DNA of 64,000 nucleotides from Bacillus sp. X1(2014) (lineage in GTDB: Bacteria; Bacillota; Bacilli; Bacillales_B; DSM-18226): positions 28,566 to 92,565 of the forward strand of contig NZ_VEED01000020.1 in assembly GCF_007678255.1 (NCBI RefSeq), written 5' to 3'. How positions within the stretch are numbered: the first letter of the stretch is position 1; every line of letters starts with the position of its first letter. Of the stretch, positions 45,950 through 59,460 are shown piece by piece. The notes under the pieces are model-generated. The model had not been told where the DNA came from, ran no database searches, and was given only the letters and a program-made list of their open reading frames with translations. The translations under genes and the position numbers were made by a program.

Positions 45950-47002
45950 TTAATTAAGCGAAATGCTCTTTTCGAGACCTGGATCGGTTGGCACTACATT
46001 GATCCATGTTTTCCCTTGTACCAGTGGAACTTCTGCTCCATTTTTGACTGGAACAATTTCTCCGTTCTTATTCTTCCATTCCACTTGATTGACCTTACCC
46101 TTTTGCAGCAGATATGCTTTGCCGCCAGACTTAAAATCAATTTCCCTTCGCCCGTATGAATCGATAAACCGATGCTTAGCTTCAATAATAAATATATTAT
46201 CAACTAACATAGGCTCTTTCGTATCCAAATCAACCATTAGCTCATCGCCTGAAAAGCGCTTATATTTGCCAGAGGCTGTATCAAATTCAAACTTGGAGTT
46301 GGAAATGCCGCCATTAGAATACTTAATCTTCACAGATTTTGCTTCAGCACCAGTAATACTCTTCGTTTCTTCCTCTGTTAAAAACGTAAATGCGGCGGGA
46401 TCTTTTTCCATCGAATATTTCTTTTGCTTTGCACCTTTTAAAATATTTTCATACGTAATATAGGAGTTATGAGGTGCTTTACGGGTCTTCGAACGTTTAA
46501 AAAGCGTCCCGTCATAGACCATACCATTAAGGTTATCAATATAGTTACTATTAAGGAGTTTCTTTGCCTCCGGGCTATATCCATGCGCAATGTAGAGAGC
46601 GTTAAGTCCCTTGGCTAAGAAAATATAATAGTCTCTTGCACTTCTTACAGGACCGATATTCTTAGGTTTTTCACTCTGGAAGACGGCGAGAAAGCGTGTA
46701 ATATCCCCTTCAGCAAGAATTTCATAAATAAAATCCGCTTTGGTTAGACCTGATTGTGGTCTTGCCTTTGGGTGGTTATTAACCATAACAGCTACAGCTC
46801 TGGTATCAGTACTTGTTTTAGCCCCCACCCCTGTTAATGGATAAAAATAGGGGTCGACTGGTTTCTCTTCAGGTTGCTGAGTCTCTGTTTGTGTTACTGT
46901 TTTTTCCTTCTTAACAGGTTCCTTTTCCTTTTTTTCATTACTACAGCCAGAAAGTAGTAACAGGAAAGCTAACACGAATACAGCCCATTTTTTCACTTTC
47001 AT
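45950..47002 (-). CDS. yerB: DUF3048 lipoprotein YerB
   Basis: About 350 residues. The signal peptide ends at the lipobox cysteine in LLLLSGCSNEKKEK. A charged linker precedes the DUF3048 body (YPLTGVGAKTSTDTRAVAVMVNNHPKARPQSGL, DYYIFLAKGLNALYIAHGYSPE). Exported to the outer face of the membrane; role in wall metabolism has been discussed for the family, but nothing here proves it. ATG at 47002, with AGGGG upstream; a GTG two codons earlier lies in that SD. Confidence 0.9.
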   Translation of the reverse strand: MKVKKWAVFVLAFLLLLSGCSNEKKEKEPVKKEKTVTQTETQQPEEKPVDPYFYPLTGVGAKTSTDTRAVAVMVNNHPKARPQSGLTKADFIYEILAEGDITRFLAVFQSEKPKNIGPVRSARDYYIFLAKGLNALYIAHGYSPEAKKLLNSNYIDNLNGMVYDGTLFKRSKTRKAPHNSYITYENILKGAKQKKYSMEKDPAAFTFLTEEETKSITGAEAKSVKIKYSNGGISNSKFEFDTASGKYKRFSGDELMVDLDTKEPMLVDNIFIIEAKHRFIDSYGRREIDFKSGGKAYLLQKGKVNQVEWKNKNGEIVPVKNGAEVPLVQGKTWINVVPTDPGLEKSISLN

Positions 47003-47061
47003 GAACACCCCTATTTACTTTCATTTTACTTTCACACTTTAATCCTTTACTCACTTACAGT

Positions 47062-48807
47062 TTAACGCATTATTGACGGAAAGAGTACTGTTTTATTCAT
47101 TACATCGTACATTCCCTGTGGAGTAATCCGAATATAAGGCAAATGTGTCGCAGAAAAGAAAGCAAGACTGTAAATAGGATCAGAAAATCCGTAACCCCGC
47201 TCTCTCAGCTCAATCAGCAGCTGTTTTTCTTGGGAGATTAGCTCTTTAATCGGAACGTTTGACATAATTCCATGTAAAGTTAATGGAAGCTCGCAAACTA
47301 CTTGACTATTTTCAACCATCACAATACCGCCGCCTAATTCTTTCATTCTATTAAAAGCATGAAGCATATCTTGTTTATTTTTACCTATTAAAATAATATC
47401 TCCTGTGTTGGAATAGGAACTTGCCAATGCCGATAAGTTGTTAGCAAATCCTTTTAATAATGTATTAATTCTCCACTTCCCATTTCTGTCCATCAGGGTA
47501 AAATAGCATTCATCATGATTCGAAGATAGTTCATCTCCTGAAGCATCGATCGAAATCGAATAGGGCTTGGTGATGACGGCGTTTTCCATCTTGATTCCAA
47601 ATGGCATCGAAAATTGCAAATCATCTAAAGTCAAGTCCCAATCCACTTCCAATGGTTTTAGTCCATATTCGTCCCATGTAATTGGAGGATAGGCATCCGC
47701 AATTGGGTTTCCATCCCTTTTCACCCATTTCCCTTTTGCGAGAACGGATTTAGGTGTTGGATCCTCAATACTCGTTAAGAAGTTAATATTGGCTACCCGG
47801 CCAGTGGCAATTGTACCATGGAGATGATCAATCTTGTAATAACGTGCAATGTTTACCGTTGCCATATTATAAGCATCAATGACTGGAATACCTTTTTCAA
47901 TGGCAATGCGAATCGTCGTATCAGTGACTCCCTGCTCGTAAAAAGTCGAGGAAGCACCGTCTGTATTTAGCATTAATCGATCATAAGCATCAATACCCAT
48001 ACGTTTCATATCGTCTAATATATTTGGTAAATCCGGCCGAATCGAGGAATGCCTTAATGACACCATATACCCCTGCATTAAGCGATTGTATACCTCTTCA
48101 CCCGTCATCGCTTCGTGGTCACAGTCTGCCCCAAGCAGCATCATTTTTGCCAATGTCTTTTCTGAAGCTCCAGGGAAATGCCCTTCAATTTGCTTGCGCA
48201 TCCGTTTCGCTTCTTGGATCCAATGGAGCATCATATCATCACCGTCAAGCAGTTTCGGCCAGCCTGTTAATTCCCCGCCCTGCAGGACCGCATCGTGCTC
48301 AAGCCATGATTTAACATTACTATGTGAAAAGATCTCTTCTTCATTCAAAATTTCAGTTTGAGGATCAAAACGGCTCCACCAAAACATAGTGGTTGGAATC
48401 GAACGGAGATCTTTCAATAATGAAAACGCTTTCGTTTTATTTAAATGTAAAATAAGAGCCATATTATCATTGATTAACGTTGTCGTCCCAAACTGGGATG
48501 CATATGCTGCAAGCGTTAGGGGATTATATAATTGAAACGGATGAGCATGTGGTTCGATATAACCGGGAACAAGAATCTCATTGGTACAGTCGATGATTTC
48601 ACAGTTATCAAGTTGAGTTGGCAAGTTTTCGCCCACATAAATAATCCGATCTTCATATATCCAAATATTCGCTCTCAACCACTTTCGAAACGTCTGATTT
48701 AAGTACAAGGCGTTTTTCAATAAAATGGTTGGAGACGCTTTTCCATCCAAAATGGAAACATGCATGCGTAAGTGTTTGTTTTTCCAGCGGTAGCGTTGTT
48801 CCAGCAT
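47062..48807 (-). CDS. yerA: Adenine deaminase-like amidohydrolase YerA
   Basis: About 581 residues, metallo-dependent hydrolase superfamily. The metal-binding HxH is in VPGYIEPHAHPFQL, other ligands follow (EGHFPGAS, ADCDHEAMTGEE), and the C-terminal adenine-deaminase domain is present (GIMSNVPIKELISQE). YerA is related to AdeC, and its purine-salvage role is plausible beside pur genes but the substrate is not established. I chose the ATG at 48807, six bases behind GGGAGG; it equals the length of B. subtilis YerA. Confidence 0.9.
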   Translation of the reverse strand: MLEQRYRWKNKHLRMHVSILDGKASPTILLKNALYLNQTFRKWLRANIWIYEDRIIYVGENLPTQLDNCEIIDCTNEILVPGYIEPHAHPFQLYNPLTLAAYASQFGTTTLINDNMALILHLNKTKAFSLLKDLRSIPTTMFWWSRFDPQTEILNEEEIFSHSNVKSWLEHDAVLQGGELTGWPKLLDGDDMMLHWIQEAKRMRKQIEGHFPGASEKTLAKMMLLGADCDHEAMTGEEVYNRLMQGYMVSLRHSSIRPDLPNILDDMKRMGIDAYDRLMLNTDGASSTFYEQGVTDTTIRIAIEKGIPVIDAYNMATVNIARYYKIDHLHGTIATGRVANINFLTSIEDPTPKSVLAKGKWVKRDGNPIADAYPPITWDEYGLKPLEVDWDLTLDDLQFSMPFGIKMENAVITKPYSISIDASGDELSSNHDECYFTLMDRNGKWRINTLLKGFANNLSALASSYSNTGDIILIGKNKQDMLHAFNRMKELGGGIVMVENSQVVCELPLTLHGIMSNVPIKELISQEKQLLIELRERGYGFSDPIYSLAFFSATHLPYIRITPQGMYDVMNKTVLFPSIMR

Positions 48808-48975
48808 ACGTCTTCCTCCCTTTTTCAAAAAAACTATCTATATAATAATAAGTTGATTTAACAACAAAGAAAGCCCTTTCAAAAAATACTTTAGATACTA
48901 TACTATCATATTTTGCTGTTTAACGCATTAAAGAATTGATAATAATTGTATATATTTTGTGAAGGAGTGAACATA

Positions 48976-49281
48976 ATGAATGTGAGACCAAATATCAGTA
49001 TTATTAATGCTTTAATCCGCATCACCATTGGATTAACGATTCTTTCTTGGACAACCTCTAAGCTTGTCAAACACCCTTGGCGCGATTCTTATTTATTTGT
49101 TGCTATGTGCGGGGCCATGAAGGTGGCCGAAGGAATTGTCCGCTTTTGCCCGCTTACTGCCTTATTTGAAAAATGCCAATGCATGATTTCTGAGCACGAT
49201 CAGGCAATGGATTCAATGGACGGGATGGAAGGGTTAACTAACCAAAATGGCGAAGAAATGGTACCTTATAATCCAACTTAA
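48976..49281 (+). CDS. DUF2892 (YgaP-type TM) membrane protein
   Basis: 101 residues with two short hydrophobic helices: the first in INALIRITIGLTILSWTT, the second in YLFVAMCGAMKVAEGIVRFCPLTALF. The N-P-x-x-R-x-x-R-G-like opening (RPNISIINALIRITIG) and the C-P-x-x-x-L motif match DUF2892, where a CP-x-Y/L pair often precedes a metal- or sulfur-binding cysteine. I chose the ATG at 48976, eight bases behind GGAG. Divergent from yerA. The 49282-49456 stretch after it is AT-rich with no gene. Confidence 0.82.
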   Translation: MNVRPNISIINALIRITIGLTILSWTTSKLVKHPWRDSYLFVAMCGAMKVAEGIVRFCPLTALFEKCQCMISEHDQAMDSMDGMEGLTNQNGEEMVPYNPT

Positions 49282-49456
49282 AGTGAATTTATGGCTTTTT
49301 GGATAGTCTTTGTAAATATTTTCAAGTTTTTGTAACAATAATTTAAAATTTGGTTGAATAATCTGGTAATTTGTAAAAATAGTTCAACCTATGGTTGAAA
49401 AATCAAATATTTCGTATAAATAATTTGTAAAAAAACAAATTTACGCTTTTTTGAAG

Positions 49457-49492
49457 CAAAAAAAGAGGGCTGACCATCAGCGGTCAGCCCTC
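49457..49492 (-). terminator. Terminator of the pur operon
   Basis: GAGGGCTGACC and GGTCAGCCCTC form a perfect 11-bp stem with a six-base loop; on the minus strand TTTTTTTG follows. It lies about 130 bp after purD. Confidence 0.92.
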
Positions 49493-49510
49493 CATAGGAG
49501 TTGAGTATTC

Positions 49511-49600
49511 ATGTTTTGGGAGTATCTAACGGATATGTCGTTTGTTTTAATTGCCATTATTGGCAGCATCGTGGCACTTCTTTATACATTTATCCGTTGA
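49511..49600 (+). CDS. 29-residue single-TM peptide, antisense to the pur operon 3' end
   Basis: MFWEYLTDMSFVLIAIIG begins a hydrophobic helix that ends LLYTFIR. AGGAG lies ten bases ahead of the ATG. It lies between the pur terminator and purD, on the opposite strand. The hydrophobic character with a clean SD supports translation, but no promoter is obvious and the family is not recognised. Confidence 0.55.
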   Translation: MFWEYLTDMSFVLIAIIGSIVALLYTFIR

Positions 49601-49620
49601 AGCGGTAAAGGACGTGCTCG

Positions 49621-52427
<2,807 letters not shown>

Positions 52428-52453
<26 letters not shown>

Positions 52454-53030
52454 TGAGTACATCTCCTTGTGTCAATAGCATTTGAAGTATGGATGGATAA
52501 AGCTTGTGTTCGCTTTTCTGGATTTTTTGCTGCAGGCTTTCTCTTGTCTCATTTTCGTCAATTCGAACCCGTTCCTGAATGATAATTGGACCTGTATCCA
52601 TTCCCTCATCAACATAATGGATAGTAATTCCGCTCCACTTCACTTGAGCTGCCAATGCCTGCCCAATCGCATCCTTCCCCGGAAAAGCAGGAAGCAATGA
52701 TGGGTGGACATTGACGATTCTTCCTTTATACTCAGCTAACAATTTCGGGCCAATCAAACGCATGTATCCTGCCAGGACAATGAATTCTACACCATAAGCC
52801 TTTAATTGGGCTAAAATTTCTTCTTCATAATGTTCCTTACTAGGATAATCCTTTGCGCTAAAAACTAAACTTGGAATCCTCGCTGCTCTGGCTCTTTCAA
52901 TCGCAAGAGCGCCTGGTTTGTCACAAACTAAAAGAGAAATGTCGGCATCAAGGTCGCCAGCTTGAACTACATCAATAATTGCTTGAAAATTACTGCCGCT
53001 CCCTGATGCAAACACCGCTATCTTTTTCAT
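52428..53030 (-). CDS. purN: Phosphoribosylglycinamide formyltransferase PurN
   Basis: 200 residues. Uses 10-formyl-THF to formylate GAR. The formyltransferase motifs [28 protein letters not shown] (catalytic Asn-His) and [13 protein letters not shown] (catalytic Asp) are all seen. The ATG overlaps the purM stop (ATGA). Confidence 0.96.
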
Positions 53031-54061
53031 AGGCGGCCACCATTAGCCTTGATGCTAATTCCTTGATTACTGGTTACAACGCCAATTTCAGAAGCAGTTT
53101 CCCCAGATTGTCTAAAGTGTTCTAACACGTCCGCTGCATCTTCAGGATTCACAGCAATTACCATACCAATACCCATGTTAAAAATATTATACATCTCTTG
53201 ATAATCAATTTGTCCATGGGAAGAGATCAATTTAAAAATAGGTGGGATCTCCCAGCTTTTTTCATTCAACTCGGCTCCTAGACCTTCTGGTAACATCCGA
53301 GGAATATTTTCAATAAACCCGCCGCCCGTAATATGAGCCATTCCCTTTAGCTGGAACTTTTTCAATGCGGACAAAATCGGTTTTACATAAATTTTTGTAG
53401 GCTTGAGTAATTCTTCTCCTAATGTACAGCCAAGTTCATCGACAAAATCCAGTAACGACCAGTCATTAAACACTTTACGAACCAATGAATAACCGTTGCT
53501 GTGAATGCCGCTTGAGGCTAAGCCAATCAGGACATCACCTTCCTGAATGGTTTCACCAGTGATAAGCTGTGATTTCTCACAGGCACCAACCGTAAACCCT
53601 GCAAGGTCATACTCATTTTCACTATATAATCCAGGCATTTCCGCCGTTTCACCGCCAATAAGCGCACAGCCAGCCTGTTCACATCCGTCCGCAATCCCTT
53701 TTACGATTGCCTCAATTTTTCCAGGCTGTGCTTTGCCACAGGCAATGTAGTCAAGAAAGAACAAGGGCTCCGCCCCTTGAACAACAATATCATTGACACA
53801 CATGGCGACCGCATCAATCCCAATCGTATCATGCTTATCCATCCAAAAAGCAATCATTAGTTTCGTGCCCACCCCATCGGTGCCTGACACCAAAACAGGT
53901 TCTTTTAATTGCAGTGCAGATAAGTCAAACATACCGCCAAATCCACCTAGGCTGCCAAGGACACCAGCCCGGGCTGTTTTTTGAACATGCTTTTTCATTC
54001 TCTCGACTGCTTCATAGCCGGCTTCGATATTAACTCCTGCTTGTTTATATGCATTTGCCAC
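53027..54061 (-). CDS. purM: Phosphoribosylformylglycinamidine cyclo-ligase PurM
   Basis: 344 residues. It makes AIR from FGAM with ATP. Opening [15 protein letters not shown], the [17 protein letters not shown] nucleotide loop, and [17 protein letters not shown] identify it. GTG start with AAGGAG upstream. 15 bases after purF. Confidence 0.96.
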   Translation of the reverse strand: MANAYKQAGVNIEAGYEAVERMKKHVQKTARAGVLGSLGGFGGMFDLSALQLKEPVLVSGTDGVGTKLMIAFWMDKHDTIGIDAVAMCVNDIVVQGAEPLFFLDYIACGKAQPGKIEAIVKGIADGCEQAGCALIGGETAEMPGLYSENEYDLAGFTVGACEKSQLITGETIQEGDVLIGLASSGIHSNGYSLVRKVFNDWSLLDFVDELGCTLGEELLKPTKIYVKPILSALKKFQLKGMAHITGGGFIENIPRMLPEGLGAELNEKSWEIPPIFKLISSHGQIDYQEMYNIFNMGIGMVIAVNPEDAADVLEHFRQSGETASEIGVVTSNQGISIKANGGRL

Positions 54062-54076
54062 GCTGCTCGCTCCTTC

Positions 54077-55480
54077 CTACTTCTGATAATAATATTGGAG
54101 TGTATCTGGATAAATTTCAGTTGGGTAATTCCCTGTGAAACAGCCTAGGCAATAGCCATTCGTGCCTTCTTGGCCTAAGGCATGCATCATGCCCTCCACA
54201 CTGATAAAGGTTAATGAATCCGCTCCAATAAGTTCTCTTATTTCCTCCACACTTTTATCAGAGGCAATTAATTCTTCTTTTGTTGATGTATCTATTCCGT
54301 AAAAACATGGATTCTTAATAGGCGGGGAACTGATTACAACGTGTACTTCTGTCGCCCCTGCTTCTTTCAAGAGATTAACAATTCTTCTGCTCGTCGTCCC
54401 GCGCACAATTGAATCATCGACCATGATAACCCGTTTCCCTTCCACGACACCACGAACGGCCGAGAGTTTCATCTTTACCCCTTGCTCCCGTAACGATTGA
54501 GAAGGCTGGATGAAGGTTCTACCGACATAACGGTTTTTAATTAATCCCATTTCATAAGGAATCCCTGCTTCTTCGGCATACCCGATTGCCGCTGAGATAC
54601 TTGAATCAGGAACACCGGTGACAACATCGGCTTCGATTGGTACCTCTATTGCTAATCTTTTACCCATATTTTTGCGGGCGGTGTGCACATTGATTCCTTG
54701 AATATTGCTGTCCGGTCTTGAAAAATAAATATATTCCATCGTACAAATCGCTTTTGTTGAACTAACAGCGAATTGTTCAGATACTAGCCCCTGATCATTG
54801 ATAATTAATAGTTCTCCTGGTCGAATATCGCGAATATATTCTGCTCCAATGACATCAAAGGCACAGGTTTCCGATGCGACAACATAAGCATCACCCAGGG
54901 AACCAAGCGAAAGAGGTCTTAATCCGTGCGGATCTAGTGCCACCATTAATTCGGTTTCTGTCATGATTAAGTAAGCATATGCCCCTTTTAACATAGAAAG
55001 CGCGTTTTTGGCACGGTCTTTTGAATCGGAGTAGCCGCTTCTTTTCATTAGGTGCGCCAATACTTCAGTATCAGAACTTGTTTGAAAAATGCTCCCTTGA
55101 GCTTCCAACTGATGTTTTAATGAATTAACATTAACTAAGTTTCCATTATGGGCAAGCGCAAGACTCCCTGTTTGTGAATGGAACAAGAGCGGCTGAACAT
55201 TCTCATAACCGCCGCCTCCTGCTGTTGCATAACGAACATGACCGATGGCTGATGTGCCTGTCAGTTCCTTCATCGCTTCCGTGGTAAAAATCTCAGCAAC
55301 TAGTCCTTCACCTTTTACCCCTTTAAGCTGTTTGCCATCTGAGACCACAATTCCGGTCCCTTCCTGGCCGCGATGCTGCAGGCTGTGAAGTCCGTAATAG
55401 GTCAGCTGTGCTGCATCCTGGTGTCCCCAGACACCAAAGATGCCACACTCTTCATTTAATCCCTTGATTTCAGGTAGCAT
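54077..55480 (-). CDS. purF: Amidophosphoribosyltransferase PurF
   Basis: 467 residues. Commits PRPP and glutamine to phosphoribosylamine. An 11-residue propeptide ([11 protein letters not shown]) precedes the nucleophile Cys12, which must be exposed by processing. The glutaminase half contains [10 protein letters not shown], and the PRPP loop is [16 protein letters not shown]. Later cysteines (CFYGID, CLGCFTG) fit the [4Fe-4S] cluster of Bacillus PurF. The 5' end overlaps purL by 25 bases. Confidence 0.96.
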   Translation of the reverse strand: MLPEIKGLNEECGIFGVWGHQDAAQLTYYGLHSLQHRGQEGTGIVVSDGKQLKGVKGEGLVAEIFTTEAMKELTGTSAIGHVRYATAGGGGYENVQPLLFHSQTGSLALAHNGNLVNVNSLKHQLEAQGSIFQTSSDTEVLAHLMKRSGYSDSKDRAKNALSMLKGAYAYLIMTETELMVALDPHGLRPLSLGSLGDAYVVASETCAFDVIGAEYIRDIRPGELLIINDQGLVSEQFAVSSTKAICTMEYIYFSRPDSNIQGINVHTARKNMGKRLAIEVPIEADVVTGVPDSSISAAIGYAEEAGIPYEMGLIKNRYVGRTFIQPSQSLREQGVKMKLSAVRGVVEGKRVIMVDDSIVRGTTSRRIVNLLKEAGATEVHVVISSPPIKNPCFYGIDTSTKEELIASDKSVEEIRELIGADSLTFISVEGMMHALGQEGTNGYCLGCFTGNYPTEIYPDTLQYYYQK

Positions 55481-57681
55481 GGGATCGCCCCTTTCCAGGC
55501 CACTTTTAATTCTTCAATCGAAGCTTCAAGTACCGTTGACTCACCATTTGTGATTTGCAGTTTTGCTAAATCATTCACTGTTCCAATTTGTACTGCGTCT
55601 ACTAAACTTTCAAACTCACTCTTATCTTCTGCTTTTACTGTTAAAAGAAAACGAGATTGTGTTTCACTGAATAAAGCTGACACTGAATTTCCAGCGATGT
55701 TTACTTCTGCACCGAGCTTTTCATTCGCGAAAAGACATTCAGCTAATGCAACCGCTAAACCGCCTTCTGATAAATCATGCGCGGATTCTACTACTCCTGC
55801 ACGAATTGCAGCAAGAACCTGGTTTTGTCTTTCTTTTTCAATCGTTACATTTAATTCAGGGGCTTTACCGAATACTTTTCCGTTCAGAAGCTTTTGCAGC
55901 TCACTTCCGCCGAATTCATCCTTTGTTTCCCCTACTAAATAAATAAGGTCGCCGCTCTGTTTGAAGTGTTGCGTTGTAATATGATCAAGATCCGTTACTA
56001 AACCAACCATCCCTACTACGGGTGTCGGATAGATCGCTGTGCCGCTAGTTTCGTTATATAAAGAAACGTTTCCGCCGATAACCGGTGTCTCAAGGACACG
56101 GCAGGCTTCGCTCATACCATCGGCTGCTTTTTCAATCTGCCAGAACACTTCTGGCTTTTCTGGGTTACCGAAATTTAAGTTATCTGTAATCGCTAGAGGC
56201 TCTGCACCAGAACATACAATATTACGTGCTGCTTCAGCTACGGCGATTTTCCCGCCTACTTCCGGATCCAAATAGACATAACGTGAATTACAATCCGTTG
56301 TCATTGCCAGCGCTTTTCGTGTGCCGCGGATTCTTACAACCGCCGCATCAGAACCTGGTGAAACGACTGTGTTGGTACGCACCATGTAATCATACTGCTC
56401 ATAAACCCATTCCTTGCTAGCTACAGTTGACTGGCTTAAAAGGCTTACTAATGTTTCTTTCAAATCGTCAATCTGAGGAACTTCGTTTTCCATCGCTTGG
56501 AATTCAGCAAAATAGCTTGGTTCTTTTGATGGCTTATGGTAAACCGGTGCTTCTTCCGCTAGTGCATCAGCCGGAACATCCGCCACGATTTCTCCATTAT
56601 GGAATAGACGCATCTGTTTATCGCTAGTAACCTTTCCAATCCCTACGGCTTCTAAGCCGTATTTTTCAAAGAGCTCAACGATTTCCTGTTCTCTTCCCTT
56701 TTTAACAACGATAAGCATCCGTTCTTGGGACTCAGACAGCATCATTTCGTAGGCAGTCATTCCTGTTTCACGCTGCGGCACCAAGTCTAAATTCATCTCA
56801 ATGCCCATTCCAGCTTTGCTGGCCATTTCTGCAGATGAACTAATAAGTCCGGCTGCACCCATATCTTGAATACCAACTAGTGCATCACAATGAATCAGTT
56901 CTAGGCAAGCTTCTAACAATAGCTTCTCCATGAATGGATCGCCAACTTGAACTGCTGGACGGTCTTCACTTGATTGTTCAGTTAATTCCTCAGAAGCGAA
57001 TGTTGCACCATGGATACCGTCACGGCCAGTTTTTGCCCCAACATACATCACCGTATTTCCTTCACCATGTGCTTGCCCTTTTTTGATGTCTTTATGGTCA
57101 ATTAACCCAACGCACATCGCATTCACTAACGGATTTCCATCATAGCAAGGGTCGAACTGGATTTCGCCGCCTACCGTTGGAATACCGATACAGTTTCCAT
57201 AACCGGCAATCCCAGCAACAACCTCTTTGAATAAATAACGGACGCGGGCAGAATCTAGTTCACCGAAACGCAGTGAGTTCAACATTGCAATTGGACGAGC
57301 TCCCATTGAGAAAACATCACGGATGATCCCGCCTACACCCGTTGCTGCGCCCTGATATGGCTCAATTGCGGATGGGTGGTTATGACTCTCGATTTTAAAA
57401 ACAACCGCTTGCCCGTCACCGATATCAACGATTCCAGCACCTTCCCCAGGTCCTTGAAGTACCTTTTCACCTGTAATAGGGAATTTTTTTAGAATAGGCT
57501 TTGAATTTTTGTAGCTGCAGTGTTCCGACCACATAACCGAGAAAAGACCTGTTTCGGTATAGTTTGGTGTGCGGCCAAGAATGTTTTCAACCATTGCAAA
57601 TTCTTCATCGGACAAACCCATTTGCTGATAAATTTTTTCTGCTTTAATCTGAGTAGGATTTGGTTCAAGCGTTGACAACAT
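55456..57681 (-). CDS. purL: Phosphoribosylformylglycinamidine synthase subunit PurL
   Basis: 741 residues, the small-type PurL that works with PurS and PurQ. It converts FGAR to FGAM using ammonia from Pur[37 protein letters not shown] and [14 protein letters not shown] are typical. ATG with GGAGG seven bases upstream. It overlaps purQ by 17 bases. Confidence 0.97.
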   Translation of the reverse strand: MLSTLEPNPTQIKAEKIYQQMGLSDEEFAMVENILGRTPNYTETGLFSVMWSEHCSYKNSKPILKKFPITGEKVLQGPGEGAGIVDIGDGQAVVFKIESHNHPSAIEPYQGAATGVGGIIRDVFSMGARPIAMLNSLRFGELDSARVRYLFKEVVAGIAGYGNCIGIPTVGGEIQFDPCYDGNPLVNAMCVGLIDHKDIKKGQAHGEGNTVMYVGAKTGRDGIHGATFASEELTEQSSEDRPAVQVGDPFMEKLLLEACLELIHCDALVGIQDMGAAGLISSSAEMASKAGMGIEMNLDLVPQRETGMTAYEMMLSESQERMLIVVKKGREQEIVELFEKYGLEAVGIGKVTSDKQMRLFHNGEIVADVPADALAEEAPVYHKPSKEPSYFAEFQAMENEVPQIDDLKETLVSLLSQSTVASKEWVYEQYDYMVRTNTVVSPGSDAAVVRIRGTRKALAMTTDCNSRYVYLDPEVGGKIAVAEAARNIVCSGAEPLAITDNLNFGNPEKPEVFWQIEKAADGMSEACRVLETPVIGGNVSLYNETSGTAIYPTPVVGMVGLVTDLDHITTQHFKQSGDLIYLVGETKDEFGGSELQKLLNGKVFGKAPELNVTIEKERQNQVLAAIRAGVVESAHDLSEGGLAVALAECLFANEKLGAEVNIAGNSVSALFSETQSRFLLTVKAEDKSEFESLVDAVQIGTVNDLAKLQITNGESTVLEASIEELKVAWKGAIPCYLKSRD

Positions 57682-58348
57682 GTGCTTCCCTCCAAGCTTT
57701 TACAATCGATTGGAACATCTTTAAACCATCGGCGCTGCCGAGCAATTCATCTACGGCTCTTTCCGGGTGTGGCATCATTCCAAGGACATTTCCTTTTTCA
57801 TTGGTAATTCCTGCGATATCTGCAAGACTTCCGTTCGGATTCTGATTATAGGTAAAGACAATTTGATTATTTTCTTTCAAACTTGCAAGGGTTTCCTCGT
57901 CACAATAGTAGTTTCCTTCACCGTGGGCGACAGGGATGACAATGGATTCGCCTTTACTGTATACAGTCGTAAACATCGTCTGATTGTTTTCTACCTTTAA
58001 CTCCACTGGCTTGCAAATAAAAGATAAGCTTTCATTACGTCTCATTGCACCTGGCAGCAACCCTGCTTCGAGCAGAATTTGAAATCCGTTACAAACGCCA
58101 AGGACCGGCTTTCCTGCTTCTGCCGCTTTAATGACTTCCTTCATGACATTACTAAATCTAGCGATGGCTCCCGTACGCAAATAGTCGCCATATGAAAAGC
58201 CGCCAGGAAGCAGAATTCCATCAAATTCATCTAAGCTTTCAGAATCATGCCAAACATATTCAACCTGCTCTCCGAGTTCATCTTGAATGGCATGGAACAT
58301 ATCAATGTCACAATTCGATCCAGGGAAGACGATTACTGCAAATTTCAC
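57665..58348 (-). CDS. purQ: Phosphoribosylformylglycinamidine synthase subunit PurQ (glutaminase)
   Basis: About 227 residues, class-I glutamine amidotransferase. The nucleophile cysteine is in [12 protein letters not shown], the His-Glu pair near [11 protein letters not shown]. It supplies ammonia to PurL. I chose the GTG at 58348 ([13 protein letters not shown]), which overlaps the purS stop and gives the standard length; an upstream TTG has no support. Confidence 0.96.
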   Translation of the reverse strand: MKFAVIVFPGSNCDIDMFHAIQDELGEQVEYVWHDSESLDEFDGILLPGGFSYGDYLRTGAIARFSNVMKEVIKAAEAGKPVLGVCNGFQILLEAGLLPGAMRRNESLSFICKPVELKVENNQTMFTTVYSKGESIVIPVAHGEGNYYCDEETLASLKENNQIVFTYNQNPNGSLADIAGITNEKGNVLGMMPHPERAVDELLGSADGLKMFQSIVKAWREAHVVNA

Positions 58349-58599
58349 AGAGTAACACACTCCTCTACTTCGTAACGGTAATCTTCGATAACAGGATTAG
58401 CTAAAAGATTGGTACAGATTTCATTGACTACTTCATTAATATCACGCTCAGACTTTTCAATCGTTAATTCCATATATTTACCGATGCGGACATCGGCTAC
58501 TTCCTTATAGTTTAAAGAGTGTAATGAGTTGGTTACAGCTTTCCCCTGCGGGTCTAAAACACTTTCTCTTAATGTGACAAATACCTTTACTTTATACAT
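58345..58599 (-). CDS. purS: Phosphoribosylformylglycinamidine synthase subunit PurS
   Basis: 84 residues, the structural subunit that bridges PurL and Pur[22 protein letters not shown] and [12 protein letters not shown] match the family. It overlaps purC by eight bases and purQ by four. Confidence 0.95.
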   Translation of the reverse strand: MYKVKVFVTLRESVLDPQGKAVTNSLHSLNYKEVADVRIGKYMELTIEKSERDINEVVNEICTNLLANPVIEDYRYEVEECVTL

Positions 58600-59305
58600 G
58601 CTGACGTCCTCCCAATCTCGCTAAAATATTTTCATAGGCATCTGTTAAGCTTCCTAAATCACGTCGGAATACATCCTTATCGAGCTTTTCATTCGTTTCT
58701 TTATCCCACAGCCTGCAGGTATCAGGGGAGATTTCATCGGCTAGTAATATTGTGCCTTCGGCGTCTTTACCAAACTCAAGTTTAAAATCGATGAGACGTA
58801 TGCCAAGGTCATTGAAAAAGCTTGCTAAAACGGTATTAATTTGGAGTGCCTTTTCTCGTAAAATTGCAGTCTCCTCGACAGTTGCCACTTGCAATTCAAG
58901 GATGTGATCAATTGTTAAGAGAGGATCACCTAGTTCGTCATTCTTCAGGTAAAACTCTACGATTGGAGTTGTTAACTCACGTCCCTCTTCGATTCCCAAA
59001 CGATTGGCGAGGCTTCCTGCCGCAATGTTTCGTACAACTACCTCAAGCGGAATGATGGTAACTTTTTTCACTAGTTGTTCTATTTCGGATACACGTTCGA
59101 TAAAGTGAGACTCAATTCCCTGTTCTTTAAGCTTTAAAAATAGCAAACTAGTAATCTCGTTATTTAAACGCCCTTTTCCAGTTATGTCGGCCTTCTTTTG
59201 TCCGTTATAGGCGGTTGCTGAATCCTTATACTCAACCAAAACAATCTGTTCATCGTCAGTTGAGTAAATTCGTTTTGCTTTTCCTTCGTATAAAGGTTTT
59301 TTCAT
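58592..59305 (-). CDS. purC: Phosphoribosylaminoimidazole-succinocarboxamide synthase PurC
   Basis: About 237 residues. It joins aspartate to CAIR. Starts KKPLYEGKAKRIYSTDDE, with EVVVRNIAAGSLANRLG and LADEISPDTCRLWD. I chose ATG 59305 behind AGGAGG; an extension of eight codons has no SD. It is separated from purB by a 155-bp gap with a hairpin, the only sizeable gap in the operon. Confidence 0.96.
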   Translation of the reverse strand: MKKPLYEGKAKRIYSTDDEQIVLVEYKDSATAYNGQKKADITGKGRLNNEITSLLFLKLKEQGIESHFIERVSEIEQLVKKVTIIPLEVVVRNIAAGSLANRLGIEEGRELTTPIVEFYLKNDELGDPLLTIDHILELQVATVEETAILREKALQINTVLASFFNDLGIRLIDFKLEFGKDAEGTILLADEISPDTCRLWDKETNEKLDKDVFRRDLGSLTDAYENILARLGGRQHV

Positions 59306-59360
59306 TGGAAAACGCCTCCTGTTTTGCAATATTGGGAATCTTCAGAGTGAGGGAGGAGCG

Positions 59361-59452
59361 TAAGTGACCGAGTTCTCGCTTTTTTCTCGATATCGGTCAC
59401 TTAGAACCTCTCTATGTTACTTTACACTTTTATTTTTCATGTCTTCGGTCAC
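59361..59452. repeat. Inverted repeat plus third copy in the purB-purC gap
   Basis: TAAGTGACCGA (59361-59371) and TCGGTCACTTA (59393-59403) are an exact 11-bp inverted repeat around a 21-base loop. TCGGTCAC recurs at 59445-59452. It lies within the pur transcript. It may be a processing/stability hairpin, an attenuator or a dispersed repeat. Confidence 0.85.
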
Positions 59453-59460
59453 ATAAAGCC

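Noticed and set aside
48420..48436. cre-like word (TGAAAACGCTTTCG) inside yerA
   Set aside because: Deep within the coding region, far from the start; chance match likely.
53879..53891. Third copy of the GGTGTCAGGCACC word, in purM
   Set aside because: It encodes the conserved SGTDGVG nucleotide loop of PurM, so it is explained by protein constraint.
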